Below, piece after piece: positions 11,385 through 20,585 of a stretch of DNA of 64,000 nt (position 1 is its first letter; the number at the start of each line of letters is the position of its first letter). This stretch comes from Siphonodentalium dalli (lineage: Eukaryota; Mollusca; Scaphopoda; Gadilida; Siphonodentaliidae), in the NCBI GenBank assembly GCA_032622095.1, contig CP136065.1, positions 242,461,530 to 242,525,529 of the forward strand. The letters run 5' to 3'. The position numbers and the translations under genes were made by a program. A model generated the notes under the pieces. The model did no database searches and had not been told where the DNA came from. It worked only from the letters and a program-made list of their open reading frames with translations.

Positions 11385-12398
11385 CTTATGGTCCGGGGAA
11401 AGAAATAAAATGTGTGTTAATCGTAGTTTGATTGTGGAATTAGGTAGCCAGTCGCATTAGTGTGCCTGTATTCTCTTGTTCTTTTAGCATATTCATCTAT
11501 TTTGACTGCAGCATGTTGATGGTGGATTTGTGCATCATGAATAATCGAGCATGGTGCCTCCTGGACTGTAAAGAGTGCCATCTCAATTGATCTATCGTGT
11601 CTGATACGCTGGATGTTCTTCTGTATCTGTTGGTTGAGAGCATATCTAGCAGCGCGTCGTTGAACTTTCTCCAATGCATCTACATTCATGTCTGTATATA
11701 GGTCCCATACAGTCGGTGCATATTCAATTAATGGCCTTACCAAAGACTTGTATGCAGTCGCCTTCAGATGGTGAGAGCTTATCTGTAGATTTATCTTCAG
11801 AAAATTCAGCGTCCTGTTAGCCTTGGCAGCTGTATTATCTATGCTGATTCCATGACATATTTGATGTAATAGTCACTCCAAGATATTTTGTCTTCTGCAC
11901 CTTCTTTAATTGTATCACGTGGAGTGAGTATTCTGAATCAATAATATCCTGCGAATGGGTTATAGGCATTGCTTCGCATTTAGCTGGATTGAAGCTCATT
12001 TTCCATATATTCTCCCACTCTTCTAGTGATCTGATGTCCTTTTGCAGTTCCTCTGCATCTTCCGATGTATGTAAAGTCTTGTATAATAGAGTGTCATCGG
12101 CAAATTGTCTTACATTTGATTTTATTCCTTTATCGAGGTCAGTTATGTAGTAGAGGAACAGACTAGGTCCCAACTCAAATCCTCGTGGAACTACTGATGT
12201 AACTCTTCCTTCGTATGACTTCTCTCCATCTACTACAGCATTCTGTCTTCTATCTTGTAAGAAACTTCCTATCCAGTTGTTAGTTTTGCTATCAATTCCA
12301 TAGGTCTTCAGTTTATACAAGCATCGTACCATCAGATGTTGAGATTCTTGAATGATTAATGTAAATTGTGCTTCGTCATCAAATGACTCGCCACTCAT
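11385..12398 (-). pseudogene. Non-LTR retrotransposon reverse transcriptase, truncated and frameshifted
   Basis: The frame at 11835-12398 (187 codons) carries the RT core. It has K-L-K-T-Y-G-I, W-I-G-S-F-L-Q-D-R-R-Q, a degraded 'GVPQGSVLGP' block (V-V-P-R-G-F-E-L-G-P), F-L-Y-Y-I-T-D-L, and the catalytic F-A-D-D at residues 99-102. The thumb and C-terminal part follow in two frames at 11417-11743 (R-P-L-I-E-Y-A-P-T-V-W-D; R-R-A-A-R-Y; then R-R-T-S-S-V-S-D in the other frame), so at least one frameshift is present. The end '...YFFPRTIS' runs exactly into the transposon target site. The 5' part of the RT, including the first catalytic aspartate block, is deleted, so this is a dead copy. Jockey/CR1-like is inferred from motif style. 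Confidence 0.85.
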
Positions 12399-13409
12399 AC
12401 TCCTTGTGTTGATGCATAACAGTTAATATCCAATTATTGCCACAAACATATTATACTAAAAGCAAAGATATTAACTCCGTTTTCGCGACCGTTTTCCTTT
12501 GAGTACGTTTTTTTACGCAATACAATCTTAATTATGCGAGCAAGCATGATATGACACGACCATGTGCAGCTGTGTCCAATGTAGTTGTTCGTGGCCACTG
12601 AAACGCTCTTTTTTGTATACACAATTGTGATAAACACTCTTTATGTTATTGGTTTGCCATACATTTCGCGCACTTAGTTAATATTAATATTCTTCCACAA
12701 ATGTGTTTGGGCGGGCTGTTAGTAACATATACACACATCACTGCCAAGTGCAGGTGTCAATTGATCTACATGTGTGCTTGTAGATACAGCACTTACACAC
12801 TGTGTAAACACCGCCTAAGTCAGACAATGTCAGTAGCTGTCAGCAGGTAAACGGTCTGCGGTTTGTAACGACCATTCCTGACGCTCTTTATGTCATTAAT
12901 AATTAAGCGGAACGCTCGTTATGTGTACATCGTTTGTTATCATGACTTCGTGTTTACTAATGCATATCGATAGCGCATAGCCGCTCTGGGCGCTGGTCGC
13001 GAGACACAGGTTTGCACGCACTGATGGTGTGGAATACAGTACGTTCGTATACTGTGAATGGTTTTCATTTCTTCGGCATCCGGCATCAATTTTCGTTGTT
13101 TCCAGTAAATGGCAATTTTGTGGGAACATGGATAGGATAGCGTCTGGATAGCTGCGTTATGGGCAGAATTACTAGATCCTCTCTGGCAAATTTGATATTT
13201 GTACATTGATGAGGAATAGGAAGAAGATTTTAACATAAATTTGTATGGTGAAATAGTTGCCGATTACCACGATGAACACCCCCCCCCCCCCCGAATTAGA
13301 TTGGGATATTGCCATTGAAATGGCAGAAAGAGATGACGGATGACGAAGATGAAGGGATTTGAAGAGTTGTAGCCTCCCTCTCCACAACCTACCCAACAAG
13401 GTTCTTTTA
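12399..13409. other. Unassigned spacer with repeated CGCTCTTTA-like motifs
   Basis: No coding similarity is recognised. Variants of AACGCTCTTTA lie at about 12602, 12638, 12879 and 12908. A run of about a dozen C residues sits at 13279-13292. Confidence 0.45.
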
Positions 13410-13475
13410 AGAACCAACCAAAAAGTTAAAGATAGTACCCAACTACCCCCTCCTGGGGTGGTTCTCCAGTGCTTG
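13410..13475 (+). repeat. 5' portion of a tRNA-derived SINE, cut by the mirror element
   Basis: The stretch ending 'ttctccagtgcttg' aligns with the 'cctccagcgctgg' region of the complete SINE at 22120-22429 (minus strand) and continues at 20586 with 'tgatatgggtttaattcc'. The exact 5' start is uncertain. Confidence 0.6.
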
Positions 13476-13857
13476 ATGATACCCACCCCAGTTGGCCCCC
13501 AGTTCAGGAACGATAACTCTATCCGACCTATACTCCGCAGTACTCCAGTCTAGACAGTTTGACCTACATTCTCTGCAGTACATGGAGTTTGACCTATATT
13601 CTCCGCCCACGCGTCGGTCTACTTGTACCGGTTGGACATGTCCGGACATGACCCGCTGGTTATATCCAGATTTCTCCATATGAATGGTATATTATCTACA
13701 TGTATATCACGTGATGATCTCGGTGTAGTAGCTTCAGTCTTGAATATTAAAGGTATACTAGTCTCTCACGGGGGGATGATTATTAAAGTGACACTCACTA
13801 TGGATGAATGTTAAAGTAACACATGGCGCACACTGTGGGATAATGTTAAAGTGACAC

Positions 13858-14115
13858 TCGCATTGAAAACTTCCAAAAAGTTCAAAAAGGTCAAAAAGTT
13901 CAAAAAGTTCAAAAAGGTCAAAAAGTTCAAAAAGTTCAAAAATTTCAAAAAGTTCAAAAAGTTCAAAAATTTCAAAAACTTACAAAATTTCGAAAAACTT
14001 CAAAAACTTCAAAAAATTTCAAAAACTTCAAAAACTTCACAAATTTCACAAACTTCACAAATTTCACAAATTTCACAAATTTCACAAATTTCACAAATTT
14101 CAAAAAACTTTAAAA
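13858..14115. repeat. ttcaaaaag / ttcacaaat tandem repeat, left arm
   Basis: About 25 imperfect 9 bp units change from ttcaaaaag to ttcaaaaac to ttcacaaat. The open frame through it is an artefact of a 9 bp period. The partner is at about 19955-20200. Three copies of a 'gttaaagtgacactc'-like motif lie just outside (13780-13860). Confidence 0.85.
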
Positions 14116-14116
14116 A

Positions 14117-14345
14117 TTAAACAAAATTCAGGATTTAGTCATAAATGTGACCCGCTATATCAAATCCAGTCGAAAGTCGGGATTTTTTTTTATCCTGTGC
14201 CAATGCATTCTCTTATATATGCGAGTCACATTTAAACAAAATTCAGGATTTAGTCATAAATGTGACCCGCTATATCAAATCCAGTCGAAAGTCGGGATTT
14301 TTTTTTATCCTGTGCCAATGCATTCTCTTATATATGCGAGTCGAC
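14117..14345. repeat. Two tandem copies of a 117 bp block, present once in the other arm
   Basis: The block starts 'taaacaaaattcaggattta' and ends 'cttatatatgcgagtc'. It occurs at 14117-14226 and 14233-14342 here, but once (about 19848-19952) in the right arm. It includes 'ttcaggatttagtca', which occurs a third time near 14429. Confidence 0.85.
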
Positions 14346-14430
14346 CAGCCACCGCCGGCGGCGGCGGCGGCGGCAACTACATAATCCTATGGCATGCAAA
14401 GAAATTGGCGCCGGCGCTGCCGCCGGCGGT
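14346..14430. repeat. GC-rich ccg/cgg hairpin block, left arm
   Basis: A cgg run ('caccgccggcggcggcgg') and a second block ('ggcgccggcgctgccgccgg') lie downstream of the ATPase gene. Each can fold on itself. The partner is at about 19760-19845. Confidence 0.6.
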
Positions 14431-14566
14431 TCAGGATTTAGTCAAAAATATGGCTTGTTTCCATTCATCGGAAAGCTATGGGGGTACGGTGGTGAGCGCC
14501 ACTGAAAAAAGCAAGTGAGCGAGGGAAAAAAGAGAAAAATAACATGACAAGTAGTACATAGTACAA

Positions 14567-14572
14567 TTTATT
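14567..14572 (-). terminator. Polyadenylation signal, left ATPase gene
   Basis: AATAAA on the minus strand, 8 bp after the stop codon. The right copy is at 19617-19622. Confidence 0.5.
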
Positions 14573-14579
14573 ATATTAA

Positions 14580-16304
14580 CTATTCACAGTCACTTTCGTC
14601 CGAATTGTCATCACTTTCGTCAGATGTGTCATTTGTTTCGTCCATGAACTTTTCTAGCAATGGTCTGTACTTTAATATTGACATTTTCACTGCATCACGA
14701 TCTTCAAAACCATTCTTCATATATTTCTCCACTTTATCCATGACACTGTTGTGCAGCGTACCATTGCGCAGCCACATATTCTTTATTATTGTCCAAGCAT
14801 AAACATTCATAAATAGCCTCATGCCTTCAGTTTTAAGATCTGTACTTTTAAGGTCCTTGTCAGCTTGTACTTTTGCCTCTTTTTCTGTCGAGCCATTTTC
14901 CATATACGTTTCCACGTTATCACTCCATGCTTCTTGTGCTTTATCTCTACTCTCATCACACAAACTTTTGAAGTATTCATCTTCATTCGATTTAATTTTC
15001 TTATTCTGACTATCATCCGTGTCCTCAGTTAATTTTCGTTTTAACTTATTTTCTTGACACCAGTTTTTTACGTGTCTCTGGACATCATGCTGATCTTCGA
15101 ACAAAAGCCCACAGTCATTGCAAGGGTACGACATGTCTTCTCGAATGCCTATGTTTTTATGGTTTTCTTTATTAATTTCATTGATCTCACCAGGTGTCCT
15201 TATGTCCTTAGTATAGCCATTATGTTGACCCTGGGGCACACTATAATTATATGTCATGCACTCCCGTTGACCAGGGAGATCTCTGTCATCATATTTCATC
15301 TCATTCCGTTGATCCGGGCTATTGTTGTCATCACATTTCACCACATTCTGTTCATCTGGGTGCTCGCTGTCCTTATGGAGATTATATTTCATGCCATTCC
15401 ATTCACCCATATGTTGGTTCGTGTCCTCTTTTAGCACATTCTGTCGCAGCCGTAATGTGTCCGGGGTTGCGGCTTTTAAATCCACCAGTAGGTAACCGTA
15501 CGGTTCACTCGTCGCTTCCGAAAACTCTCGCATCATACGTTGAGGGCATTCAGGATACATCTGTCTTGATAATGTTGAAATTAAACCCTTGTCAATTGGA
15601 TTATTGAACAATACCAAATATTGACAATTTCGTCGTTGCGTCGGATCCTTGTTGTAGTAGAAATTCTGGTTCAAACTTATCAAAGATAAGTTCAAATGGT
15701 GACTTCCTTCGGAATGTAAATCATTAACTCTCTGGTCTTTTGATGAAGTTTGCATCAAGTCATCGAGTACAACTAGATTTTTATACTGGGGGTTGATAAG
15801 AGAATCCAAGTTTGCTGGTATTCCCCGTATAAAGTTGACCTGAGGGGTGACGGTATACTTTATGTCATCATATAGGGGCTGCCAATATTTATAAAACCAT
15901 ATTATTCTGTCAGGTGCGGGTGATATTTTTGAGGCAGACTTTTGTAGCAAGGTTTTCACGAAGTACGTCTTCCCACTAGATGTTGGTCCACTTACACATG
16001 CCGTGAATGGATGCTTGAAAATAAAATATTCTTGGACATTGGCCATTGAATCATCAAAGCAGGATGTTATGTCGCTTTGTTGCTGTTTCCCCTGCTGGTG
16101 TTGTAGTATCTGGTGTTGCTGTAATGGCGGTTGTTGTGGCTGATGATGCTGCTGCCTGTTGCTGCTGCTGCTGTTTGTTGCTGCTGCTTGGTGGTGCTGC
16201 TGTGGGTGTCGGTTAACAAACTCAGTGTGCTTAGATTGTACATGTCTTATCAAATCATGGTTCCGCACATACTCACTAGAGCAAATTGAACACTGGTGCT
16301 TCAT
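14580..16304 (-). CDS. Zinc-finger P-loop ATPase, viral DNA-packaging type (left copy, intact)
   Basis: A 574-residue frame. It opens with a C2H2 finger (C5, C8, H21, H26) and a Gln/His-rich linker (34-80). The ATPase core follows: Walker A G-P-T-S-S-G-K-T at 106-113, W-F-Y-K-Y-W-Q-P-L-Y near 136-145, Walker B V-V-L-D-D with acidic residues at 181-182, then G-S-H-H-L-N-L, L-S-L-I-S-L-N-Q-N and P-Y-G-Y-L-L-V-D-L. A second finger-like C2HC (C395, C398, H411, C416) and an Asp/Ser/Glu-rich tail end it. The order of blocks matches FtsK/HerA (A32-like) packaging ATPases of Polinton/adintovirus-like elements, abundant in invertebrate genomes. The role is motor-driven DNA packaging or an equivalent, by inference. 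An AATAAA on the coding strand lies at 14567-14572. Confidence 0.78.
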   Translation of the reverse strand: MKHQCSICSSEYVRNHDLIRHVQSKHTEFVNRHPQQHHQAAATNSSSSNRQQHHQPQQPPLQQHQILQHQQGKQQQSDITSCFDDSMANVQEYFIFKHPFTACVSGPTSSGKTYFVKTLLQKSASKISPAPDRIIWFYKYWQPLYDDIKYTVTPQVNFIRGIPANLDSLINPQYKNLVVLDDLMQTSSKDQRVNDLHSEGSHHLNLSLISLNQNFYYNKDPTQRRNCQYLVLFNNPIDKGLISTLSRQMYPECPQRMMREFSEATSEPYGYLLVDLKAATPDTLRLRQNVLKEDTNQHMGEWNGMKYNLHKDSEHPDEQNVVKCDDNNSPDQRNEMKYDDRDLPGQRECMTYNYSVPQGQHNGYTKDIRTPGEINEINKENHKNIGIREDMSYPCNDCGLLFEDQHDVQRHVKNWCQENKLKRKLTEDTDDSQNKKIKSNEDEYFKSLCDESRDKAQEAWSDNVETYMENGSTEKEAKVQADKDLKSTDLKTEGMRLFMNVYAWTIIKNMWLRNGTLHNSVMDKVEKYMKNGFEDRDAVKMSILKYRPLLEKFMDETNDTSDESDDNSDESDCE

Positions 16305-16461
16305 TTATACTTGACTAAAATATCTCGGGGGTATATGGCTTTCCTTTATACAAATGTTCCTTATAACCTCAAATCTGTCCTGTATTAACGGCGGCGGCGT
16401 TTGCCGACGGCGTTTTTTTCCACCGGCCTTTCAATAGCCTTCGAAAATTTAGGTAAATTAC

Positions 16462-16683
16462 TCATTTTAGTTCAGTGAATATGTCGTTTGGAGTTTTCTT
16501 TTTAACTTTTCCAATGTTTGTCTTCTTCGCTCTTCCTCCTTTTATCTCTTTAACTTTTATCTTCTTAGATCCGGGTTTCCTTATAAGTTTTTCAGGTTTC
16601 ACTTCAGTCTCGGGTAGGTACTTCGAGTCATCGTAGGGTACATATTTTTTAAGATCAAAGTCATAATAGTGCGGAGTCCCCAT
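16462..16683 (-). CDS. Small lysine-rich protein of the mirror element (left copy)
   Basis: A 73-residue frame beginning M-G-T-P-H-Y-Y-D-F-D-L. The C-terminal half is strongly basic with many Lys and few hydrophobic residues. It sits between the TATA box (16722-16729) and the ATPase gene on the same strand. The right copy has an identical sequence, so the frame has been kept. I do not recognise a family. A DNA-binding or core-like packaging protein would fit its charge and position beside a packaging ATPase, but that is inference. Confidence 0.6.
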   Translation of the reverse strand: MGTPHYYDFDLKKYVPYDDSKYLPETEVKPEKLIRKPGSKKIKVKEIKGGRAKKTNIGKVKKKTPNDIFTELK

Positions 16684-16721
16684 TCCGGCTAAAGTTCAAA
16701 GTGTACTCTGAAGTAGTAATT

Positions 16722-16729
16722 TTTATATA
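16722..16729 (-). promoter_or_regulatory. TATA box, left copy
   Basis: TATATAAA on the minus strand, about 40 bp upstream of the small-protein ATG at 16683. It is mirrored exactly at 17460-17467. Confidence 0.55.
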
Positions 16730-16794
16730 CGCCAAAATACCATCCAAGACGTATACCCTTATAAACTACGGGTCAGTCCTAGTAACGCGCACGT

Positions 16795-16884
16795 CAACGC
16801 CGCCGGCGGCGCCGCCGGCGGCGGCGGCGGCGGCGGCGTATGCGGCGGCGGCGGCGGCGTCTGTTGTTGTTGTAGTTGTTGTTG
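16795..16884. repeat. GC-rich gcc/ggc repeat at the inner end of the left arm
   Basis: Self-complementary gccgccggcggc blocks, then cggcgg and ttg repeats. The partner is at 17299-17395, which is slightly longer. Alanine-rich frames through these tracts are not genes. Confidence 0.75.
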
Positions 16885-17298
16885 TTCACATGTTCAAACT
16901 TCCTGCATTATATACAAGGACGACAGGGACGTGGCGACAGGGGGCTGGGATGTCTGCCCCCACCCTCAACTTTGATAGCAATAAGTTGAAAATGTCATGC
17001 CCGACACATTAGTTGGAATTTTACACCACATGTAGGTTGAACTTGTTTCATTGTCTGATTTTCCAACATGTTATTAGTGTGAAATTTGTAGTTTTTAGAC
17101 CAATAATAGTCTGAAATGATGTCCATCCGTCTGTTGGAAATTTAGATTAGACATTTCAAACTGTTCGAACGTTTGAGGTACCAACTTTCCAACCTAAGGG
17201 AGGAGGTGCAAATATGGTATTTGGTATCGGAGTTTGGTCTGGTTGAAGGAGGGGGTGGTGCAATTGGAAATCACTCATAATTGCAATGACATTTGTAT
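16885..17298. other. Single-copy centre of the mirror element
   Basis: 414 bp that is not mirrored. I recognise no gene in it. It holds two purine-rich stretches ('gggaggaggtgcaaat', 'gaaggagggggtggtgc'). It may be the remnant of the interior of a larger parent element. Confidence 0.6.
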
Positions 17299-17459
17299 CA
17301 ACAACAACTACAACAACAACAGACGCCGCCGCCGCCGCCGCCGCCGCATACGCCGCCGCCGCCGCCGCCGCCGGCGGCGCCGCCGGCGGCGTTGACGTGC
17401 GCGTTACTAGGACTGACCCGTAGTTTATAAGGGTATACGTCTTGGATGGTATTTTGGCG

Positions 17460-17467
17460 TATATAAA
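17460..17467 (+). promoter_or_regulatory. TATA box, right copy
   Basis: TATATAAA about 40 bp before the ATG at 17506. Confidence 0.55.
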
Positions 17468-17505
17468 AATTACTACTTCAGAGTACACTTTGAACTTTAG
17501 CCGGA

Positions 17506-17727
17506 ATGGGGACTCCGCACTATTATGACTTTGATCTTAAAAAATATGTACCCTACGATGACTCGAAGTACCTACCCGAGACTGAAGTGAAACCTGAAAA
17601 ACTTATAAGGAAACCCGGATCTAAGAAGATAAAAGTTAAAGAGATAAAAGGAGGAAGAGCGAAGAAGACAAACATTGGAAAAGTTAAAAAGAAAACTCCA
17701 AACGACATATTCACTGAACTAAAATGA
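17506..17727 (+). CDS. Small lysine-rich protein of the mirror element (right copy)
   Basis: Identical 73-residue product to the left copy. The ATG at 17506 lies about 40 bp after TATATAAA (17460-17467), a normal distance for an early-type promoter with a very short leader. It is followed after about 155 bp by the ATPase gene, which has its own TATAAA (17838-17843). Confidence 0.6.
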   Translation: MGTPHYYDFDLKKYVPYDDSKYLPETEVKPEKLIRKPGSKKIKVKEIKGGRAKKTNIGKVKKKTPNDIFTELK

Positions 17728-17837
17728 GTAATTTACCTAAATTTTCGAAGGCTATTGAAAGGCCGGTGGAAAAAACGCCGTCGGCAAACGCCGCCGCCGT
17801 TAATACAGGACAGATTTGAGGTTATAAGGAACATTTG

Positions 17838-17843
17838 TATAAA
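17838..17843 (+). promoter_or_regulatory. Possible TATA box of the ATPase gene
   Basis: TATAAA in 'tgtataaagg', 41 bp before the ATPase ATG at 17884. The left arm has the mirror of this site. Confidence 0.4.
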
Positions 17844-17883
17844 GGAAAGCCATATACCCCCGAGATATTTTAGTCAAGTATAA

Positions 17884-19609
17884 ATGAAGCACCAGTGTTC
17901 AATTTGCTCTAGTGAGTATGTGCGGAACCATGATTTGATAAGACATGTACAATCTAAGCACACTGAGTTTGTTAACCGACACCCACAGCAGCACCACCAA
18001 GCAGCAGCAACAAACAGCAGCAGCAGCAACAGGCAGCAGCATCATCAGCCACAACAACCGCCATTACAGCAACACCAGATACTACAACACCAGCAGGGGA
18101 AACAGCAACAAAGCGACATAACATCCTGCTTTGATGATTCAATGGCCAATGTCCAAGAATATTTTATTTTCAAGCATCCATTCACGGCATGTGTAAGTGG
18201 ACCAACATCTAGTGGGAAGACGTACTTCGTGAAAACCTTGCTACAAAAGTCTGCCTCAAAAATATCACCCGCACCTGACAGAATAATATGGTTTTATAAA
18301 TATTGGCAGCCCCTATATGATGACATAAAGTATACCGTCACCCCTCAGGTCAACTTTATACGGGGAATACCAGCAAACTTGGATTCTCTTATCAACCCCC
18401 AGTATAAAAATCTAGTTGTACTCGATGACTTGATGCAAACTTCATCAAAAGACCAGAGAGTTAATGATTTACATTCCGAAGGAAGTCACCATTTGAACTT
18501 ATCTTTGATAAGTTTGAACCAGAATTTCTACTACAACAAGGATCCGACGCAACGACGAAATTGTCAATATTTGGTATTGTTCAATAATCCAATTGACAAG
18601 GGTTTAATTTCAACATTATCAAGACAGATGTATCCTGAATGCCCTCAACGTATGATGCGAGAGTTTTCGGAAGCGACGAGTGAACCGTACGGTTACCTAC
18701 TGGTGGATTTAAAAGCCGCAACCCCGGACACATTACGGCTGCGACAGAATGTGCTAAAAGAGGACACGAACCAACATATGGGTGAATGGAATGGCATGAA
18801 ATATAATCTCCATAAGGACAGCGAGCACCCAGATGAACAGAATGTGGTGAAATGTGATGACAACAATAGCCCGGATCAACGGAATGAGATGAAATATGAT
18901 GACAGAGATCTCCCTGGTCAACGGGAGTGCATGACATATAATTATAGTGTGCCCCAGGGTCAACATAATGGCTATACTAAGGACATAAGGACACCTGGTG
19001 AGATCAATGAAATTAATAAAGAAAACCATAAAAAACATAGGCATTCGAGAAGACATGTCGTACCCTTGCAATGACTGTGGGCTTTTGTTCGAAGATCAGC
19101 ATGATGTCCAGAGACACGTAAAAAACTGGTGTCAAGAAAATAAGTTAAAACGAAAATTAACTGAGGACACGGATGATAGTCAGAATAAGAAAATTAAATC
19201 GAATGAAGATGAATACTTCAAAAGTTTGTGTGATGAGAGTAGAGATAAAGCACAAGAAGCATGGAGTGATAACGTGGAAACGTATATGGAAAATGGCTCG
19301 ACAGAAAAAGAGGCAAAAGTACAAGCTGACAAGGACCTTAAAAGTACAGATCTTAAAACTGAAGGCATGAGGCTATTTATGAATGTTTATGCTTGGACAA
19401 TAATAAAGAATATGTGGCTGCGCAATGGTACGCTGCACAACAGTGTCATGGATAAAGTGGAGAAATATATGAAGAATGGTTTTGAAGATCGTGATGCAGT
19501 GAAAATGTCAATATTAAAGTACAGACCATTGCTAGAAAAGTTCATGGACGAAACAAATGACACATCTGACGAAAGTGATGACAATTCGGACGAAAGTGAC
19601 TGTGAATAG
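17884..19609 (+). pseudogene. Zinc-finger P-loop ATPase, right copy, frameshifted
   Basis: It is the mirror copy of the left gene. The first 383 codons match and include the first zinc finger, Walker A, Walker B and the whole ATPase core. At 19030-19035 the run of A is six long where the left copy has five (15154-15158). The frame is therefore lost, and the left copy's C-terminal 190 residues (second finger and acidic tail) lie in another frame (18998-19609). The truncated product would end at 19074. Since only the finger and tail are affected, a shortened ATPase could still be made. A homopolymer sequencing error is the main alternative. The stop of the long frame (19607-19609) is followed by AATAAA at 19617-19622. 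Confidence 0.75.
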
Positions 19610-19616
19610 TTAATAT

Positions 19617-19622
19617 AATAAA
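19617..19622 (+). terminator. Polyadenylation signal, right ATPase gene
   Basis: AATAAA 8 bp after the stop at 19607-19609. Confidence 0.5.
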
Positions 19623-19954
19623 TTGTACTATGTACTACTTGTCATGTTATTTTTCTCTTTTTTCCCTCGCTCACTTGCTTTTTTCAGTGGCGCTCACCAC
19701 CGTACCCCCATAGCTTTCCGATGAATGGAAACAAGCCATATTTTTGACTAAATCCTGAACCGCCGGCGGCAGCGCCGGCGCCAATTTCTTTGCATGCCAT
19801 AGGATTATGTAGTTGCCGCCGCCGCCGCCGGCGGCGGTGGCTGGTCGACTCGCATATATAAGAGAATGCATTGGCACAGGATAAAAAAAAATCCCGACTT
19901 TCGACTGGATTTGATATAGCGGGTCACATTTATGACTAAATCCTGAATTTTGTT

Positions 19955-20200
19955 TAATTTTTAAAGTTTTTTGAAATTTGTGAAATTTGTGAAATTTGTG
20001 AAATTTGTGAAATTTGTGAAGTTTTTGAAGTTTTTGAAAATTTTTTGAAGTTTTTGAAGTTTTTCGAAATTTTGTAAGTTTTTGAAATTTTTGAACTTTT
20101 TGAACTTTTTGAAATTTTTGAACTTTTTGAACTTTTTGACCTTTTTGAACTTTTTGAACTTTTTGACCTTTTTGAACTTTTTGGAAGTTTTCAATGCGAG
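19955..20200. repeat. Tandem 9 bp repeat, right arm
   Basis: Inverted partner of the left-arm tandem with fewer of the aaatttgtg-type units. Confidence 0.85.
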
Positions 20201-20585
20201 TGTCACTTTAACATTATCCCACAGTGTGCGCCATGTGTTACTTTAACATTCATCCATAGTGAGTGTCACTTTAATAATCATCCCCCCGTGAGAGACTAGT
20301 ATACCTTTAATATTCAAGACTGAAGCTACTACACCGAGATCATCACGTGATATACATGTAGATAATATACCATTCATATGGAGAAATCTGGATATAACCA
20401 GCGGGTCATGTCCGGACATGTCCAACCGGTACAAGTAGACCGACGCGTGGGCGGAGAATATAGGTCAAACTCCATGTACTGCAGAGAATGTAGGTCAAAC
20501 TGTCTAGACTGGAGTACTGCGGAGTATAGGTCGGATAGAGTTATCGTTCCTGAACTGGGGGCCAACTGGGGTGGGTATCATCAAG

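Larger units (their letters stand above)
13472..16884. repeat. Left arm of the mirror element
   Basis: Reverse complement of 17299-20585 with few differences. It has an extra copy of a roughly 117 bp block, more ttcacaaa units, and one fewer A in a homopolymer inside the ATPase gene. Confidence 0.92.
13476..20585. mobile_element. Mirror-image virus-like element, two 3.3-3.4 kb arms around a 414 bp centre
   Basis: Two nearly identical arms in inverted orientation (13472-16884 and 17299-20585) each carry, from the centre outwards, a TATA box, a 73-residue lysine-rich protein gene, a P-loop ATPase gene with a polyadenylation signal, a GC-rich hairpin and a ttcaaaaag-type tandem repeat. The outer ends share 'cttgatgatacccacc'. 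The SINE sequence resumes cleanly on both sides. The duplicated target is either TGCTTG (13470-13475 and 20586-20591; 6 bp, as in Polintons) or only TG, because the last bases of the element coincide with the target. No polymerase, integrase or capsid gene is present, so the element is non-autonomous. Confidence 0.85.
17299..20585. repeat. Right arm of the mirror element
   Basis: Inverted partner of the left arm. It ends at 'gtgggtatcatcaag' before the SINE resumes. Confidence 0.92.

Noticed and set aside
13851-14120. Lys/Phe-rich frame over the ttcaaaaag tandem (and its partner at 19961-20206)
   Set aside because: It is produced by a 9 bp repeat period, has no start context, and differs in frame between the arms.
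15251-15607. 118-codon frame antisense to the ATPase gene (also at 18581-18937)
   Set aside because: A shadow of the coding strand with no motif of its own.
16701-17012. Ala/Val-rich frame over the gcc and gtt repeats (and 17156-17488 on the other strand)
   Set aside because: It is antisense to the promoter of the small basic gene and made of trinucleotide repeats. The two frames diverge as soon as the arm ends.
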